DNA of 64,000 bases from Methylobacterium aquaticum (lineage in GTDB: Bacteria > Pseudomonadota > Alphaproteobacteria > Rhizobiales > Beijerinckiaceae). How positions within the stretch are numbered: the first letter of the stretch is position 1; each line of letters opens with the position of its first letter. Shown piece after piece: positions 49,617-59,832 of this stretch. Below the pieces are notes generated by a model that worked only from the letters and a program-made list of their open reading frames with translations, searched no databases and was not told where the DNA came from. The stretch is from NCBI RefSeq assembly GCF_016804325.1, contig NZ_CP043627.1:2555001-2619000 (forward strand). The letters are read 5' to 3'. The position numbers and the translations under genes were made by a program.

Positions 49617-49820
49617 GCCGCCCTGAACCCTCCCCCTTTGCGGGGGAGGGTGGCGAACGCAGTGAGCGCAGCGGGACGAAGTCCCGCCGAGAGGGGCAGC
49701 GCAACGCTGATCCAGGGAGCGCCCGTCAGACCGGCTCCGCCATATCCGGAAGCGCCGCCCCCTCTCCCGCCCGGCTCCGCCGGGCACCCTCCCCCGCAGA
49801 GGGGGAGGGTTCAAGGCGGC
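49617..49820. repeat. Inverted-repeat element with 36-base arms
   Basis: The left arm starting at 49617 (GCCGCCCTGAACCCTCCCCC, then TTTGCGGGGGAGGGTG) is mirrored near-perfectly by the right arm ending at 49820, with two mismatches over 36 bases. The roughly 130-base interior shows no coding. It fills the 400-base gap between the RraA-like gene and the secreted protein gene, and resembles a non-autonomous mobile element. Confidence 0.75.
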
Positions 49821-49827
49821 GCACCAG

Positions 49828-50304
49828 TTACTTATTGCGGGGGGCCGGAGGCGGCGGCGGGGGCTCCTCAGCGCTCTCGTCGGGCTCGCCGCCGCCGATG
49901 GTGGATTTGAGCGCGAAGGCGACCAGCGGGCTCGCCACGTCGACCACCTCGGCCTTGGTCAGGCCGTCCTTCGGATCGTAGCTGCCGACCAGCATCACGG
50001 TCCGGTTCTCGGTCTTGGCGAGGTCGAGGCCCTCGCCGGAGACGGCCATCGGCTTGCCGGCGATCTCGTCGGCCTTGCGGTCATTGGTGAACAGCACCGT
50101 GACCTTGCCGTCCTTGACCACGCCGACGTAGCAGGTCTCCTCCGGCGTGCGGCAGGGAAACAGCATCGCGGCGGTCGGGTCGGGCGCCGGCGTCTCCTTC
50201 GGCGGCGGGGGCGGCGGTGCCTTCGGGCCCTTCGGGGCCGGCTGCGCGGCGGCCGGAAGAGAGGCCGTGAGCGCGAGCATCGTGAGGGCGAGCGCAGGGC
50301 GCAT
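49828..50304 (-). CDS. Secreted hypothetical protein, proline-rich ends
   Basis: A 158-residue protein with a signal peptide (ALALTMLALTASLPAAAQ) and Pro-rich linkers at both ends of the mature chain. The central part, with PCRTPEETCYVGVVKDGKVT and NRTVMLVGSYDP, has a conserved Cys pair and looks like a small folded domain. No recognised family. It lies 78 bases after the transporter ATPase stop, same strand, and may have its own promoter. Confidence 0.7.
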   Translation of the reverse strand: MRPALALTMLALTASLPAAAQPAPKGPKAPPPPPPKETPAPDPTAAMLFPCRTPEETCYVGVVKDGKVTVLFTNDRKADEIAGKPMAVSGEGLDLAKTENRTVMLVGSYDPKDGLTKAEVVDVASPLVAFALKSTIGGGEPDESAEEPPPPPPAPRNK

Positions 50305-50382
50305 CAGTCTCTTGTCTCCAGAAATGCCCCATCGGAAGGCGCGAAGTGGCGCCGCGGCACCCGGGCTTCAAGAGCCCCGGGC

Positions 50383-51989
<1,607 letters not shown>

Positions 51990-51993
<4 letters not shown>

Positions 51994-53111
51994 GCCCCCT
52001 CCCGCGGGTCGAGGGCATCGCGCAGGCGTTCGCCGAGCAGCGTCAGGGCGAGCAGGGTGGCGACCAGGAACGAGGCCGGCACGACCAGCATCCAGGGCGC
52101 GCTCTCGAGGGAGCGGGCGCCGTCGGCGATCAGCACGCCCCAGCTCGTCGCCGGCTCCTGCACGCCGAGGCCGAGGAACGACAGGAAGCTCTCGAGCAGG
52201 ATCACCCGCGGCACCATCAGGGCCGCGAAGGCGACGACGGTCCCGAGCAGGTTCGGCACCACGTGCCGGCGCAGGATCGCCGCGGTGGTGAGACCCAAAG
52301 CCTCCGCCGCCCGGACGTAGTCGCGCCGGCGGATGGCCAGCGCCTCCGCCCGGACGATGCGGGCCATGTCGAGCCATTCGACGGCGCCGACCGCGACGAA
52401 GATCAGCGCCACCGAGCGGCCGAAGAACACCACCAGCATGATGACGAAGAACACGAAGGGCAGGGAATACAGGATGTCGACGAAGCGCATCATCGCCGCG
52501 TCGATCCGCCCGCCGAGCGTCCCGGCGAGCGCCCCGTAGGCGACGCCGATGCCGAGCGCCACCGCCGTCGCCATCAGGCCCAGGGCCAGCGACAGGCGCC
52601 CGGCCACGAGGGTGCGGGTGAGGAGGTCGCGCCCGAGCGAATCGGTGCCGGCGAGGAAGCGCAGGGAGCGCAACGGCGCCTCGACGGTGAGCCGGCGCCC
52701 GCCCTCGGAGCGCGCGACCTCGCGGGCCTCGCCGAAGATGTCGGAGCGGGAGAAGAAGGTCAGGACCCGCGGGTCCACCGGTGTGTCGGCGGCGAGCGTC
52801 AGGCGGACCGCGTCGCCGGTCACGCTCACGTCCTCGGCCCGCACCCGCATGCGGAAGGCGATCCGGTCGAGGGCCGGGCGCACGGCCTGCGGCGTCGGAT
52901 AAAGCGCGAGCGAGGGCGGGGTGCCGGGATAGTCGTAATAGAGCCGGTCATAGGCGTGGCCGGTGAGGAACGGGCCGACGAGGCAGGCGAGCGTCACGAG
53001 GAGGAGCAGGCCCGCGCTCGCCCGCGCGAGACGGTCACCGAGGAGGCGCCGCCGGGCCCGGGCGAGGAGCGAGGCCTCGGCGAAGGCGTGGCTTGCCGCG
53101 GACCGGCTCAC
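51990..53111 (-). CDS. Peptide ABC transporter permease (OppC-type)
   Basis: A 373-residue inner-membrane protein. After the first membrane segment it has about 130 residues of extracytoplasmic sequence, then LAGTDSLGRDLLTRT and the EAA-loop region LAIRRRDYVRAAEALGLTT that contacts the ATPase. The C-terminal FLSFLGLGVQEPATSWG is typical of DppC/OppC. GTG 53111 overlaps the OppB-type stop by 4 bases. Confidence 0.92.
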
Positions 53112-54031
53112 CGGAAGTCCCTGAGCCGCGGATCGACGAGGGCGCAGAGGAGGTCGGAGACGAGGTTGAGCACGAGGACGAAGACCGCGATCAGCACCAC
53201 CGTGCCGAGCACCAGCGTGTAGTCGCGGTTGATCGCCCCGTCGACGAAGTAGCGCCCGACGCCGGGCAGGCCGAACACCGTCTCGACCACCACCGAGCCG
53301 GTGAGCAGCCCCGCCGCCGCCGGCCCGAGATAGGACACGACCGGAAGCGCCGCGCCGCGCAGCGCATGGAGCGCCAGGATCCGGGGCGGGAGCCCCAAGG
53401 CCCGCAGGGTGCGCCAATGCGGCCGGTCGAACACCTCGCCGAGGCCGGCCCGGGTCAGCCGCGCGATCACCGCCACCTGCGGCAGCGCCAGTGTGACGAC
53501 CGGCAGGACGAGGTGGCTCGGATCGCCCCCGTCCCAGCCGCCGACGGGGAGCCAGCGCAGGGACAGCCCGAAGGCGATCTGGAGCAGCGGCGCGACCACG
53601 AAGCCCGGCACGGTGAGCGCGAAGGTGCCGAGGACCGTCACCGCGTGATCGAGGGCGGATCCGCGCCGCAGGGCCGCCACGGCGCCGAGCCCCGTGCCGA
53701 GGAGGAGCGAGACGGCGAGCGCGAGGCCCCCCAGCGTCATCGAGACCGGCAGGCCGCGGGCGAACAGCTCCGCCACCGAGAGGTCGCGCACCGAGAAGGA
53801 CGGCCCGAGATCGCCCCGGGCGAGCGCCGCGAGGTAGCGGCCGTACTGGACCAGGAGCGGCTGGTCGAGGCCGTAGACCCGGCGCAGGTTCTCCATCGCG
53901 GCGGCCGGCAGCGGCCGCTCCAGGTCGAACGGCCCGCCGGGGGCGAGCCGCACCAGGAAGAACGACAGGGTGACGACGATGAAGAGCGTCGGGACGGCCT
54001 GGGCGAGGCGGCGCAGGATGGGAGCGATCAT
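53108..54031 (-). CDS. Peptide ABC transporter permease (OppB-type)
   Basis: A 307-residue inner-membrane permease: an N-terminal membrane segment (TLFIVVTLSFFLVRLAPGGP), the YGLDQPLLVQYGRYLAALARGDLG segment, and the C-terminal VVVETVFGLPGVGRYFVDGAINRDY, all standard for OppB/DppB. The ATG at 54031 overlaps the binding-protein stop (ATGA). It pairs with the next permease to form the channel. Confidence 0.93.
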   Translation of the reverse strand: MIAPILRRLAQAVPTLFIVVTLSFFLVRLAPGGPFDLERPLPAAAMENLRRVYGLDQPLLVQYGRYLAALARGDLGPSFSVRDLSVAELFARGLPVSMTLGGLALAVSLLLGTGLGAVAALRRGSALDHAVTVLGTFALTVPGFVVAPLLQIAFGLSLRWLPVGGWDGGDPSHLVLPVVTLALPQVAVIARLTRAGLGEVFDRPHWRTLRALGLPPRILALHALRGAALPVVSYLGPAAAGLLTGSVVVETVFGLPGVGRYFVDGAINRDYTLVLGTVVLIAVFVLVLNLVSDLLCALVDPRLRDFR

Positions 54032-55626
54032 GCGAGCGACAGCCATCGCGTCGGCGAGACGCCGCGCAGATTGGGCATGAATCCGCGCAGGCGCGGGCCG
54101 ATCAGGTGCTTGTGCCGGTAATGCAGCAGCGGGATCCAGGGCAGGTCGGCGAGGAAGAGCTCTTCCGCCCGGTGGAGGATCCGGGCCCGGGCCTGAAGGT
54201 CGGTCTCGCGGGCGGCGTCGCGCATCAGGGCATCGTAGGCCGGGCTGGCGTAGCGGCCCGAATTGAAGCCGTCGTTGCCGCTCTCGACCAGGAACAGGAA
54301 GTTCTGCGGGTCGGCGTAATCGGCGATCCAGCTCATCCGGGCGAGGTCGAACGGGCCGCCGTCGCGCAGGTAGGCGAAATGGGTCTTGGCGTCGGTGGCG
54401 GCGAACGAGGTCGCGACGTCGAGCGGCCGCCACATGTCGGCGATCGCCACCATGGTGTTCCGGTTGTTGTCGGTGATGTTGGTGCGCAGCTCGACCGCGA
54501 GCGGCTTCCCCCCCGGGCCGTAGCCGGCCTCGCGCAGGAGCGCGACCGCCGCGTCCTCGCGCTCGAGCGGCGAGAGGTCCCGGCCCGGCATCGTGGGCGG
54601 CGGCAGCGCGTTGTCGAGGCCGGCGGGGGTGAGGGAATAGGCCGGCAGCATCGTTTCGCCCCACACCGCCTCGGCCAGGAACTCGCGGTCGAGGGCGAGC
54701 GACAGGGCGCGGCGCACCCGCACGTCGTCGAGGGGGCGCTTGCGCAGGTTGACCATCAGCGCGAGCACGCCGAGGGCGGGAGTGAGCACCACCTTGTCGC
54801 CGAAGCGGGATTTCAGCGCCTTGACCTGGTCGGCGGGCAGGTCGTCGAGGGAATCGATCTCGCCGGCGGCGAATCGGCGCACCGCGGCGGCGAGGTCCGG
54901 CGTTGGGATGTACTCGACCTGGGGGATCGCGATCCCGGCGGCGTCCCGGAAATGCGGGTTGCGGACCGCCGTGATGCGGTCGTTGGGGGAGAAATCCTTG
55001 AGGACGTAGGCGCCGTTCGACACCAGGTTGCCGGGGCGGGTGAAGGCGTCGCGGTGACGGGCCAGCGACGGCCGGTGGACCGGCGTGCTCGCCTGGTGGG
55101 TCATCAGCTCGACGACGTAGGGGGTCGGCTGCGCGAGCCGGATCACCACCGTCAGCGGGTCGGGGGCCGAGACCCCGACCGCCTCGACCGGCATCGCCCC
55201 GCGATTGACCGCCTCGGCGTTGCGGATCGGCGCCAGCACGCTGGCGTATTTCGCCCCCGTCGCCGGATCGAGCATGCGCCGGAAGCCGTGCACGAAGTCG
55301 TCGGCCACGACGGGATCGCCGTTCGACCAGCGCCCGTCGGGGCGCAAGCTGAAGGTCCAGGTCAGGCCGTCGGCGGAGGTGGTCCAGCCGGCGGCCGCCC
55401 CGGGCATCAGGCTGCCGTCGGGGCCGTAGGTGCTCAGGCCCTCGTAGAGGTCGAGGAGGATCGTCGCCTCGGACAGCGTCGAGGTCTTGTGCGGGTCGAG
55501 GGTCTCGGGGTCGGCGCCGTTGCCGCGCCGGTAGACCGGGGGGCGACCGTGCGGGCCGGCGGCCCGGGCGGGGGCCGCCGCCAGGGATGCGGCGCCCAAG
55601 CCCGCGAGGAAGTGCCGGCGCCGCAC
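54028..55626 (-). CDS. Peptide-binding protein of ABC transporter (SBP family 5)
   Basis: A 532-residue periplasmic protein with a twin-arginine-type signal (RRRHFLAGLGAASLAAAPARA). The family-5 segments are clear: NGADPETLDPHKT, LTWTFSLRPDGRWSNGDPV, and the later VESGNDGFNSGRYASPAYD. The start is assigned to GTG 55626; the open frame continues upstream for more than 2 kb but only as antisense of other genes. It leads the operon with two permeases and a fused ATPase. Confidence 0.9.
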   Translation of the reverse strand: MRRRHFLAGLGAASLAAAPARAAGPHGRPPVYRRGNGADPETLDPHKTSTLSEATILLDLYEGLSTYGPDGSLMPGAAAGWTTSADGLTWTFSLRPDGRWSNGDPVVADDFVHGFRRMLDPATGAKYASVLAPIRNAEAVNRGAMPVEAVGVSAPDPLTVVIRLAQPTPYVVELMTHQASTPVHRPSLARHRDAFTRPGNLVSNGAYVLKDFSPNDRITAVRNPHFRDAAGIAIPQVEYIPTPDLAAAVRRFAAGEIDSLDDLPADQVKALKSRFGDKVVLTPALGVLALMVNLRKRPLDDVRVRRALSLALDREFLAEAVWGETMLPAYSLTPAGLDNALPPPTMPGRDLSPLEREDAAVALLREAGYGPGGKPLAVELRTNITDNNRNTMVAIADMWRPLDVATSFAATDAKTHFAYLRDGGPFDLARMSWIADYADPQNFLFLVESGNDGFNSGRYASPAYDALMRDAARETDLQARARILHRAEELFLADLPWIPLLHYRHKHLIGPRLRGFMPNLRGVSPTRWLSLA

Positions 55627-55634
55627 GGGGCGGC

Positions 55635-56069
55635 TCAGGCGCCGGTCTCGGCCTGGAGCCCGGCGGCGGCGATCCCGGCGAGCGCCGCCTTCTCGTCGTT
55701 GTCGGAGGTGTCGCCCGAGATGCCGACGGCGCCGACGAGAAGGCCGTCGCGCTTGATCAGCACGCCGCCCGGGACCGGGATCAGGCCGGCGGGCCCCGCC
55801 ACATGGGTCACCGCGGCGACGAAATAGGCCTGCTCCTCGGCCCGCTTGGCGATGGCCCGCGAGCCGATGCCGAGCGCCAGCGCGCCGTTGGCCTTGCCGG
55901 TGGCGATCTCGGACCGCTTGAGGCTGGTCCCGTCCTCCACGCCCGCCGCCTTGAGGGCGCCGCGGGCATCGAGCACCACCACCGCCAGGGGCTTCAGCCC
56001 GAGCTCGCGGCCGGCCTTCAGGGCGGCGGTGACGATGGTCGAGGCGGCGTCGAGGGTGAGGTCGGACAT
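55635..56069 (-). CDS. GlcG/HbpS-like protein
   Basis: A 144-residue protein of the GlcG/HbpS/DUF336 family: LDAASTIVTAALKAGRELG, VVVLDARGALKA and the C-terminal GVLIKRDGLLVGAVGISG. These proteins have been linked to heme binding or glycolate use, and have also been found as subunits in other systems. It precedes the binding-protein gene by 8 bases, same strand, so it may be the first gene of the transporter operon. No signal peptide is visible. Confidence 0.88.
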   Translation of the reverse strand: MSDLTLDAASTIVTAALKAGRELGLKPLAVVVLDARGALKAAGVEDGTSLKRSEIATGKANGALALGIGSRAIAKRAEEQAYFVAAVTHVAGPAGLIPVPGGVLIKRDGLLVGAVGISGDTSDNDEKAALAGIAAAGLQAETGA

Positions 56070-56244
56070 GGCCTTTGGGAACTCCGGTTCGTCGTGCCGG
56101 CGAGAGGACCGCCGTCGGGGATCCCCGCGGCTTAGCGCGCCGGGCCGGAGGATACCAGCGAGGCGGGCGGGCGCCGGCGCCCCGCGTTGCCGCACCGGGA
56201 CCGCCGTGATACCGGCCCGCGCACCATCGGCGCCTGACGAGGAC

Positions 56245-57093
56245 ATGTCGGACCACGACCCCGCTGCCGCAGGCCTCCCCGAGGACCTGTACCTCACGCA
56301 CACGATCGATGTCCCGGGGCACGGGACCCTGGCCGGCGAGATCGACCTGCGGGACGATTTCTCCGCCTTCCTCGGCCACGTGCCGCTCCGCGGCAAGCGG
56401 GTGCTCGATGCCTGCGCGCTCAGCGGCTTCACCAGCTTCGCCATGGAGGCCCTGGGCGCCGAGGTGGTGTCCTACGACCGGGCCGAGGGCCGGCACTGGG
56501 ACCTGGTGCCGTTCTGCGACGGGGCGCCCCCCTCCCACCTCGTGCCGCTGCTCGACGCGCATCAGGCCCGGATCGCCCGCGCCTACCGCCTCTGCCACGC
56601 GGCGCTCGGCTCCCGGGCCGAGCGGGTCGAGGGCGACCTCTGCGCCATCCCCGAGGCGATCGGCCCGGTCGACCTCGCTCTGGTCGGGGCGCTGGCGCAT
56701 GTCCGCGACCCGTTCCGGGCGCTGCACGGCACGCTGCGCCTCGTCCAGGAGACCGCCCTGGTCACCGGCACGCTGCCGCGCCGGCGGTGGTTCGATCCCG
56801 GGCGGCTCGTCGAGGAACACTGGCCCGGGGGAGGACGGCACGGGCCGTTCTGGCGCGAGCGCCTGGCGGACCGGCGCTCGGACGCCCCCCTGGCCTTCCT
56901 GCCCCGGAGCGGCCAGGGCAACCCGTTCGCGGCCTGGTGGCAGATCCCGCCGCGGACGATCGTGCGCTGGCTCCACGTCATCGGCTTTTGCGAGACGCGG
57001 ATCGCCTATCACCGCCGCCCGCTCGCCGGCCGGATGCGCACGCTCTACGCGGTGGTCGGCCGCCGGACGCAGGCGAACCACGCGGCGCTCTGA
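56245..57093 (+). CDS. SAM-dependent methyltransferase-like protein
   Basis: A 282-residue cytoplasmic protein with a class I methyltransferase fold: motif I RVLDACALSGFTSFAMEALG and an acidic motif II VVSYDRAEG. It resembles the DUF1698/CmoB-like group in layout rather than classic sugar methyltransferases. ATG 56245. It is followed 36 bases later by an AlgX-like gene, which suggests a joint role in modifying a polymer or glycan. Confidence 0.8.
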   Translation: MSDHDPAAAGLPEDLYLTHTIDVPGHGTLAGEIDLRDDFSAFLGHVPLRGKRVLDACALSGFTSFAMEALGAEVVSYDRAEGRHWDLVPFCDGAPPSHLVPLLDAHQARIARAYRLCHAALGSRAERVEGDLCAIPEAIGPVDLALVGALAHVRDPFRALHGTLRLVQETALVTGTLPRRRWFDPGRLVEEHWPGGGRHGPFWRERLADRRSDAPLAFLPRSGQGNPFAAWWQIPPRTIVRWLHVIGFCETRIAYHRRPLAGRMRTLYAVVGRRTQANHAAL

Positions 57094-57129
57094 GACAAGT
57101 CCGACGGTCCGGGCAGAAAGCTTGAGGCA

Positions 57130-58089
57130 ATGTTCCATATCGGTCGGGACGGCTGGCTGTTCCTCACCGTCGGCACCAACCGGGCGGCGGATCTCTACGC
57201 CAACACGCCGGAGGTGTGGCGCATGCTGCGGGGCTGGCGCCGGCTGCTGCTGACGCGGGCCGCGAAGGCCGGGCGGCTCGGCACCCGCTACCTGCACCTG
57301 TCCTCGCCCGAGAAGCTCAGCGTCTACGACCACCGCTTCTCCGAGCCCGGCCCGGTCCGGGCGGCGCGCTCGCCGGCGCGCCGGCTGGGGCGGATCCTGC
57401 GCCTCTCGGGGACGGGGCGCCGGCTCTGGGTCGATGCCCTGACGCCGCTCAGGGCGCAGCGCGACGCGGCGGAGCTGTACTACCGCACCGACACGCACTG
57501 GACCGCGGAGGGCACCTTCGTCGCCTACCGGGCCGTCTGCGCGGCCTGCGGCGCGGCGCCGATCGACGACCTCCTGGCGACGCGGCCGGCCCACGCCGTC
57601 ACCCGCGTGATGGATCTCGGCGAGAAGCTGCAATGGCCGGTCGCCGAGACCTCGACGATCCGGGCGATCCGCCGGAACGCCCGGGTCGCCGAGGAGGGCC
57701 GCCTCTACGCCCTGGCGGAAGCCCACCCGGAGCTTGCCCTCCATACCGGCGTCCGGGTCCGGTTCCGCAACGCCGACCCGGCGGCGGATCCGCGCTCGGT
57801 GCTCCTCTTCGGCTCGTCCTATTCGGGCTACGGGGCTCTGGGGCTCACCAGCATGCTCGCCGAGACCTTCCGGCGCGTCGATTTCGTCTGGTCGGCGGAG
57901 GTCGACTGGGCCCTCGTCGAACGCCTGCGCCCGGCGATCCTGCTCACCGAATCGGCCGAGCGCTACATGGCCCGGCTGCCCGACGACGAGGCCTTCGACG
58001 CCGGGCGCTACGAGGACGAGAAGGTCGCCCGGCTCGCCGCCGAGCATCCGGGGCTCGAGATCCCTAAGCAGATTTCGCCGACGTGGTGA
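57130..58089 (+). CDS. AlgX/AlgJ-like SGNH protein
   Basis: A 319-residue protein with AlgX-type catalytic pieces: DTHWTAEG (Asp and His) near residue 120 and the nucleophile Ser in LLFGSSYSGYG near 240. AlgX/AlgJ proteins O-acetylate exopolysaccharides in the periplasm. This one begins directly with the domain (MFHIGRDGWLFL) and has no signal peptide or membrane anchor, so it may act in the cytoplasm or have a mis-set start. It pairs with the preceding methyltransferase gene. Confidence 0.8.
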   Translation: MFHIGRDGWLFLTVGTNRAADLYANTPEVWRMLRGWRRLLLTRAAKAGRLGTRYLHLSSPEKLSVYDHRFSEPGPVRAARSPARRLGRILRLSGTGRRLWVDALTPLRAQRDAAELYYRTDTHWTAEGTFVAYRAVCAACGAAPIDDLLATRPAHAVTRVMDLGEKLQWPVAETSTIRAIRRNARVAEEGRLYALAEAHPELALHTGVRVRFRNADPAADPRSVLLFGSSYSGYGALGLTSMLAETFRRVDFVWSAEVDWALVERLRPAILLTESAERYMARLPDDEAFDAGRYEDEKVARLAAEHPGLEIPKQISPTW

Positions 58090-58139
58090 CCGGTTCGGCG
58101 CGAAAAATCTGCGCCAGAACAAGAACCTAAGCGGGCGAA

Positions 58140-58157
58140 GCGTTGGCCTGCCAACGC
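58140..58157 (+). terminator. Hairpin after the AlgX-like gene
   Basis: GCGTTGG (58140-58146), loop CCTG, CCAACGC (58151-58157): a 7-base stem with a 4-base loop, 50 bases after the stop. A weaker GGCGC/GCGCC hairpin lies at 58097-58115. No T run follows, so termination is only probable. Confidence 0.45.
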
Positions 58158-58165
58158 AAGTCTGC

Positions 58166-58294
58166 TTATACCAATGGCCCAAGATGCTGACGCATCGGGC
58201 CATTGAGTCATCTCGAATTTTCTATGCCATGCCAGAGGCTTGACGAAAATTCGAGAACGGAACCAAAGGTCGTTTCCAACGACCGTTGGTATTA
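58166..58294. repeat. MITE-like element with terminal inverted repeats
   Basis: TTATACCAA (58166-58174) and TTGGTATTA (58286-58294) are terminal inverted repeats with one mismatch. Inside are CAATGGCCC facing GGGCCATTG and GGTCGTT facing AACGACC. At 129 bases without a gene it looks like a non-autonomous element. Its right end includes the purU stop codon. Confidence 0.6.
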
Positions 58295-59155
58295 GTCGGT
58301 AAAGACCACCGTCTTGCGGCCATTGGCGATCACCCGGTCCTCGAGCACGTAGCGGACGGCACGGGCGAGCACCCGGCGCTCGATGTCGCGGCCCTTGCGC
58401 ACCAGGTCCTCGGGGGTGTCGCGGTGCGAGATGCGCTCGACGTCCTGCTCGATGATCGGCCCCTCGTCGAGGTCGCCGGTGACGAGGTGCGAGGTGGCGC
58501 CGATCAGCTTCACGCCGCGCTCGTGGGCCTGGTGGTAGGGCTTCGCGCCCTTGAAGCCGGGCAGGAACGAGTGGTGGATGTTGATGCAGCGGCCCGAGAG
58601 CTTGTGCGAGAGGTCGTCCGACAGGATCTGCATGTAGCGGGCGAGCACGACGAGCTCGGCCCCGGTCTCCTCGACGAGGCGCCACAGGGCGGCCTCCTGC
58701 TGGGGCTTGGTGTCCGGCGTGATCGGCAGGTGGTGGAACGGCACGCCGGCGAGATCCGCCGCGCCGTAGATCTCCCGCGGGTAGTTCGAGACCACCGCGC
58801 AGACCTCCATCGGCAGTTCGCCGATGCGCCAGCGGTAGAGGAGGTCGTTGAGGCAATGGTCGAAGCGGGAGACGAGCAGCATCACGCGGCGGCGCTCGGC
58901 CCGGTCGCGCAGGGTCCAGTCCATGCCGAAGCGCCGGGCCACCGCCTCGAAGCCCTGCGCCAGCGCGTCCCGCCCCGGCGCGCCCTGCACCGGGTTGAAC
59001 ACGATGCGCATGAAGAAGCGGCCGGTCTCGACGTCGTCGAATTGCTGCGCGTCGAGGATGTTGCAGCCGGCCTCGAACAGGTAGGCCGACACGCCGGCGA
59101 CGATGCCCGGGACGTTGGTGCAGGAGAGGGAGAGGACGTAGGAGGAGGTGGTCAT
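58292..59155 (-). CDS. purU: Formyltetrahydrofolate deformylase
   Basis: A 287-residue enzyme hydrolysing 10-formyl-tetrahydrofolate to formate and THF. N-terminal ACT domain ([20 protein letters not shown]), then the formyltransferase fold with [16 protein letters not shown] and the catalytic-type [15 protein letters not shown]. Methylobacterium uses purU in C1 metabolism, which fits the suggested host. GGAGGAGGTGGTC lies before ATG 59155. The stop codon falls inside the repeat at 58166-58294. Confidence 0.93.
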   Translation of the reverse strand: MTTSSYVLSLSCTNVPGIVAGVSAYLFEAGCNILDAQQFDDVETGRFFMRIVFNPVQGAPGRDALAQGFEAVARRFGMDWTLRDRAERRRVMLLVSRFDHCLNDLLYRWRIGELPMEVCAVVSNYPREIYGAADLAGVPFHHLPITPDTKPQQEAALWRLVEETGAELVVLARYMQILSDDLSHKLSGRCINIHHSFLPGFKGAKPYHQAHERGVKLIGATSHLVTGDLDEGPIIEQDVERISHRDTPEDLVRKGRDIERRVLARAVRYVLEDRVIANGRKTVVFTD

Positions 59156-59190
59156 GACACTCGGGCCGGAAACGACGATCGGTCCCCGCC

Positions 59191-59832
59191 CTAGGCGATC
59201 GTCCCGGGCGCGTGAAGCCCCTCCCGGACGAAGGCGACCCGGTCCCAGGTCACGCCGGGACGGCCGAGCTGGGCATCCTCGTCCGTCCGGCACAGGATGC
59301 AGCGCAGGCCGTGCGCCCCGGCGAGGTCGATCGTCTCGGCCGCCGACACGTCGAACATCCGGCGCCCCGGCGGTACCGGGCCGTGGCGCAGCGACAACGC
59401 CATCACGCCGCCCGCCCGCAGCAGGGCGGCGAGGCGCGGCATGGCGCGGTGGCGCTCGGTCGCGTCGAGATGCATCCAGACCGCGGTGAGCATCACGACG
59501 TCGAAGGTCCCGCTCCGTCCGGCGAGACCGGCGAGGTCCGGCAGGCCGTCGTCCCGCCAGTCGATCAGCGGGGAGGGGTGCAGCACCACCGCCTGCCGGC
59601 GCAGCTCGAGCGTCGGCTCGACGGCGGTGACGCGATAGCCGAGGGCGGCGAAGCCCGCCGCATCGCGCCCGGTCCCGGCGCCGACATCGAGGACGTGCGC
59701 CGGCGGCGCGGGGAGCAGCGGCAGGATCGCCGCGTGGATCTCCGCGAAGGCGATGCTCTCGTATTGCGAGACCAGCCGCTCGGCCTCGGCGGCGTAGCCG
59801 GCAATGCCCCGGGGCGCGCTGCCGTCCGTCAC
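59191..59832 (-). CDS. SAM-dependent methyltransferase
   Basis: A 213-residue class I methyltransferase: motif [20 protein letters not shown], acidic VTAVEP, then [17 protein letters not shown] 59832 overlaps the ABC-F stop by 4 bases (GTGA), so it is translated with it. The substrate is unknown. The pairing raises the possibility of a ribosome-linked target, but that is speculation. Confidence 0.85.
   Translation of the reverse strand: MTDGSAPRGIAGYAAEAERLVSQYESIAFAEIHAAILPLLPAPPAHVLDVGAGTGRDAAGFAALGYRVTAVEPTLELRRQAVVLHPSPLIDWRDDGLPDLAGLAGRSGTFDVVMLTAVWMHLDATERHRAMPRLAALLRAGGVMALSLRHGPVPPGRRMFDVSAAETIDLAGAHGLRCILCRTDEDAQLGRPGVTWDRVAFVREGLHAPGTIA

Noticed and set aside
54028..58203. A 1391-codon open frame on the minus strand
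   Set aside because: Only the last third is a real binding protein. The rest is antisense of the methyltransferase and AlgX-like genes and reads as low-complexity Arg/Gly/Pro sequence.
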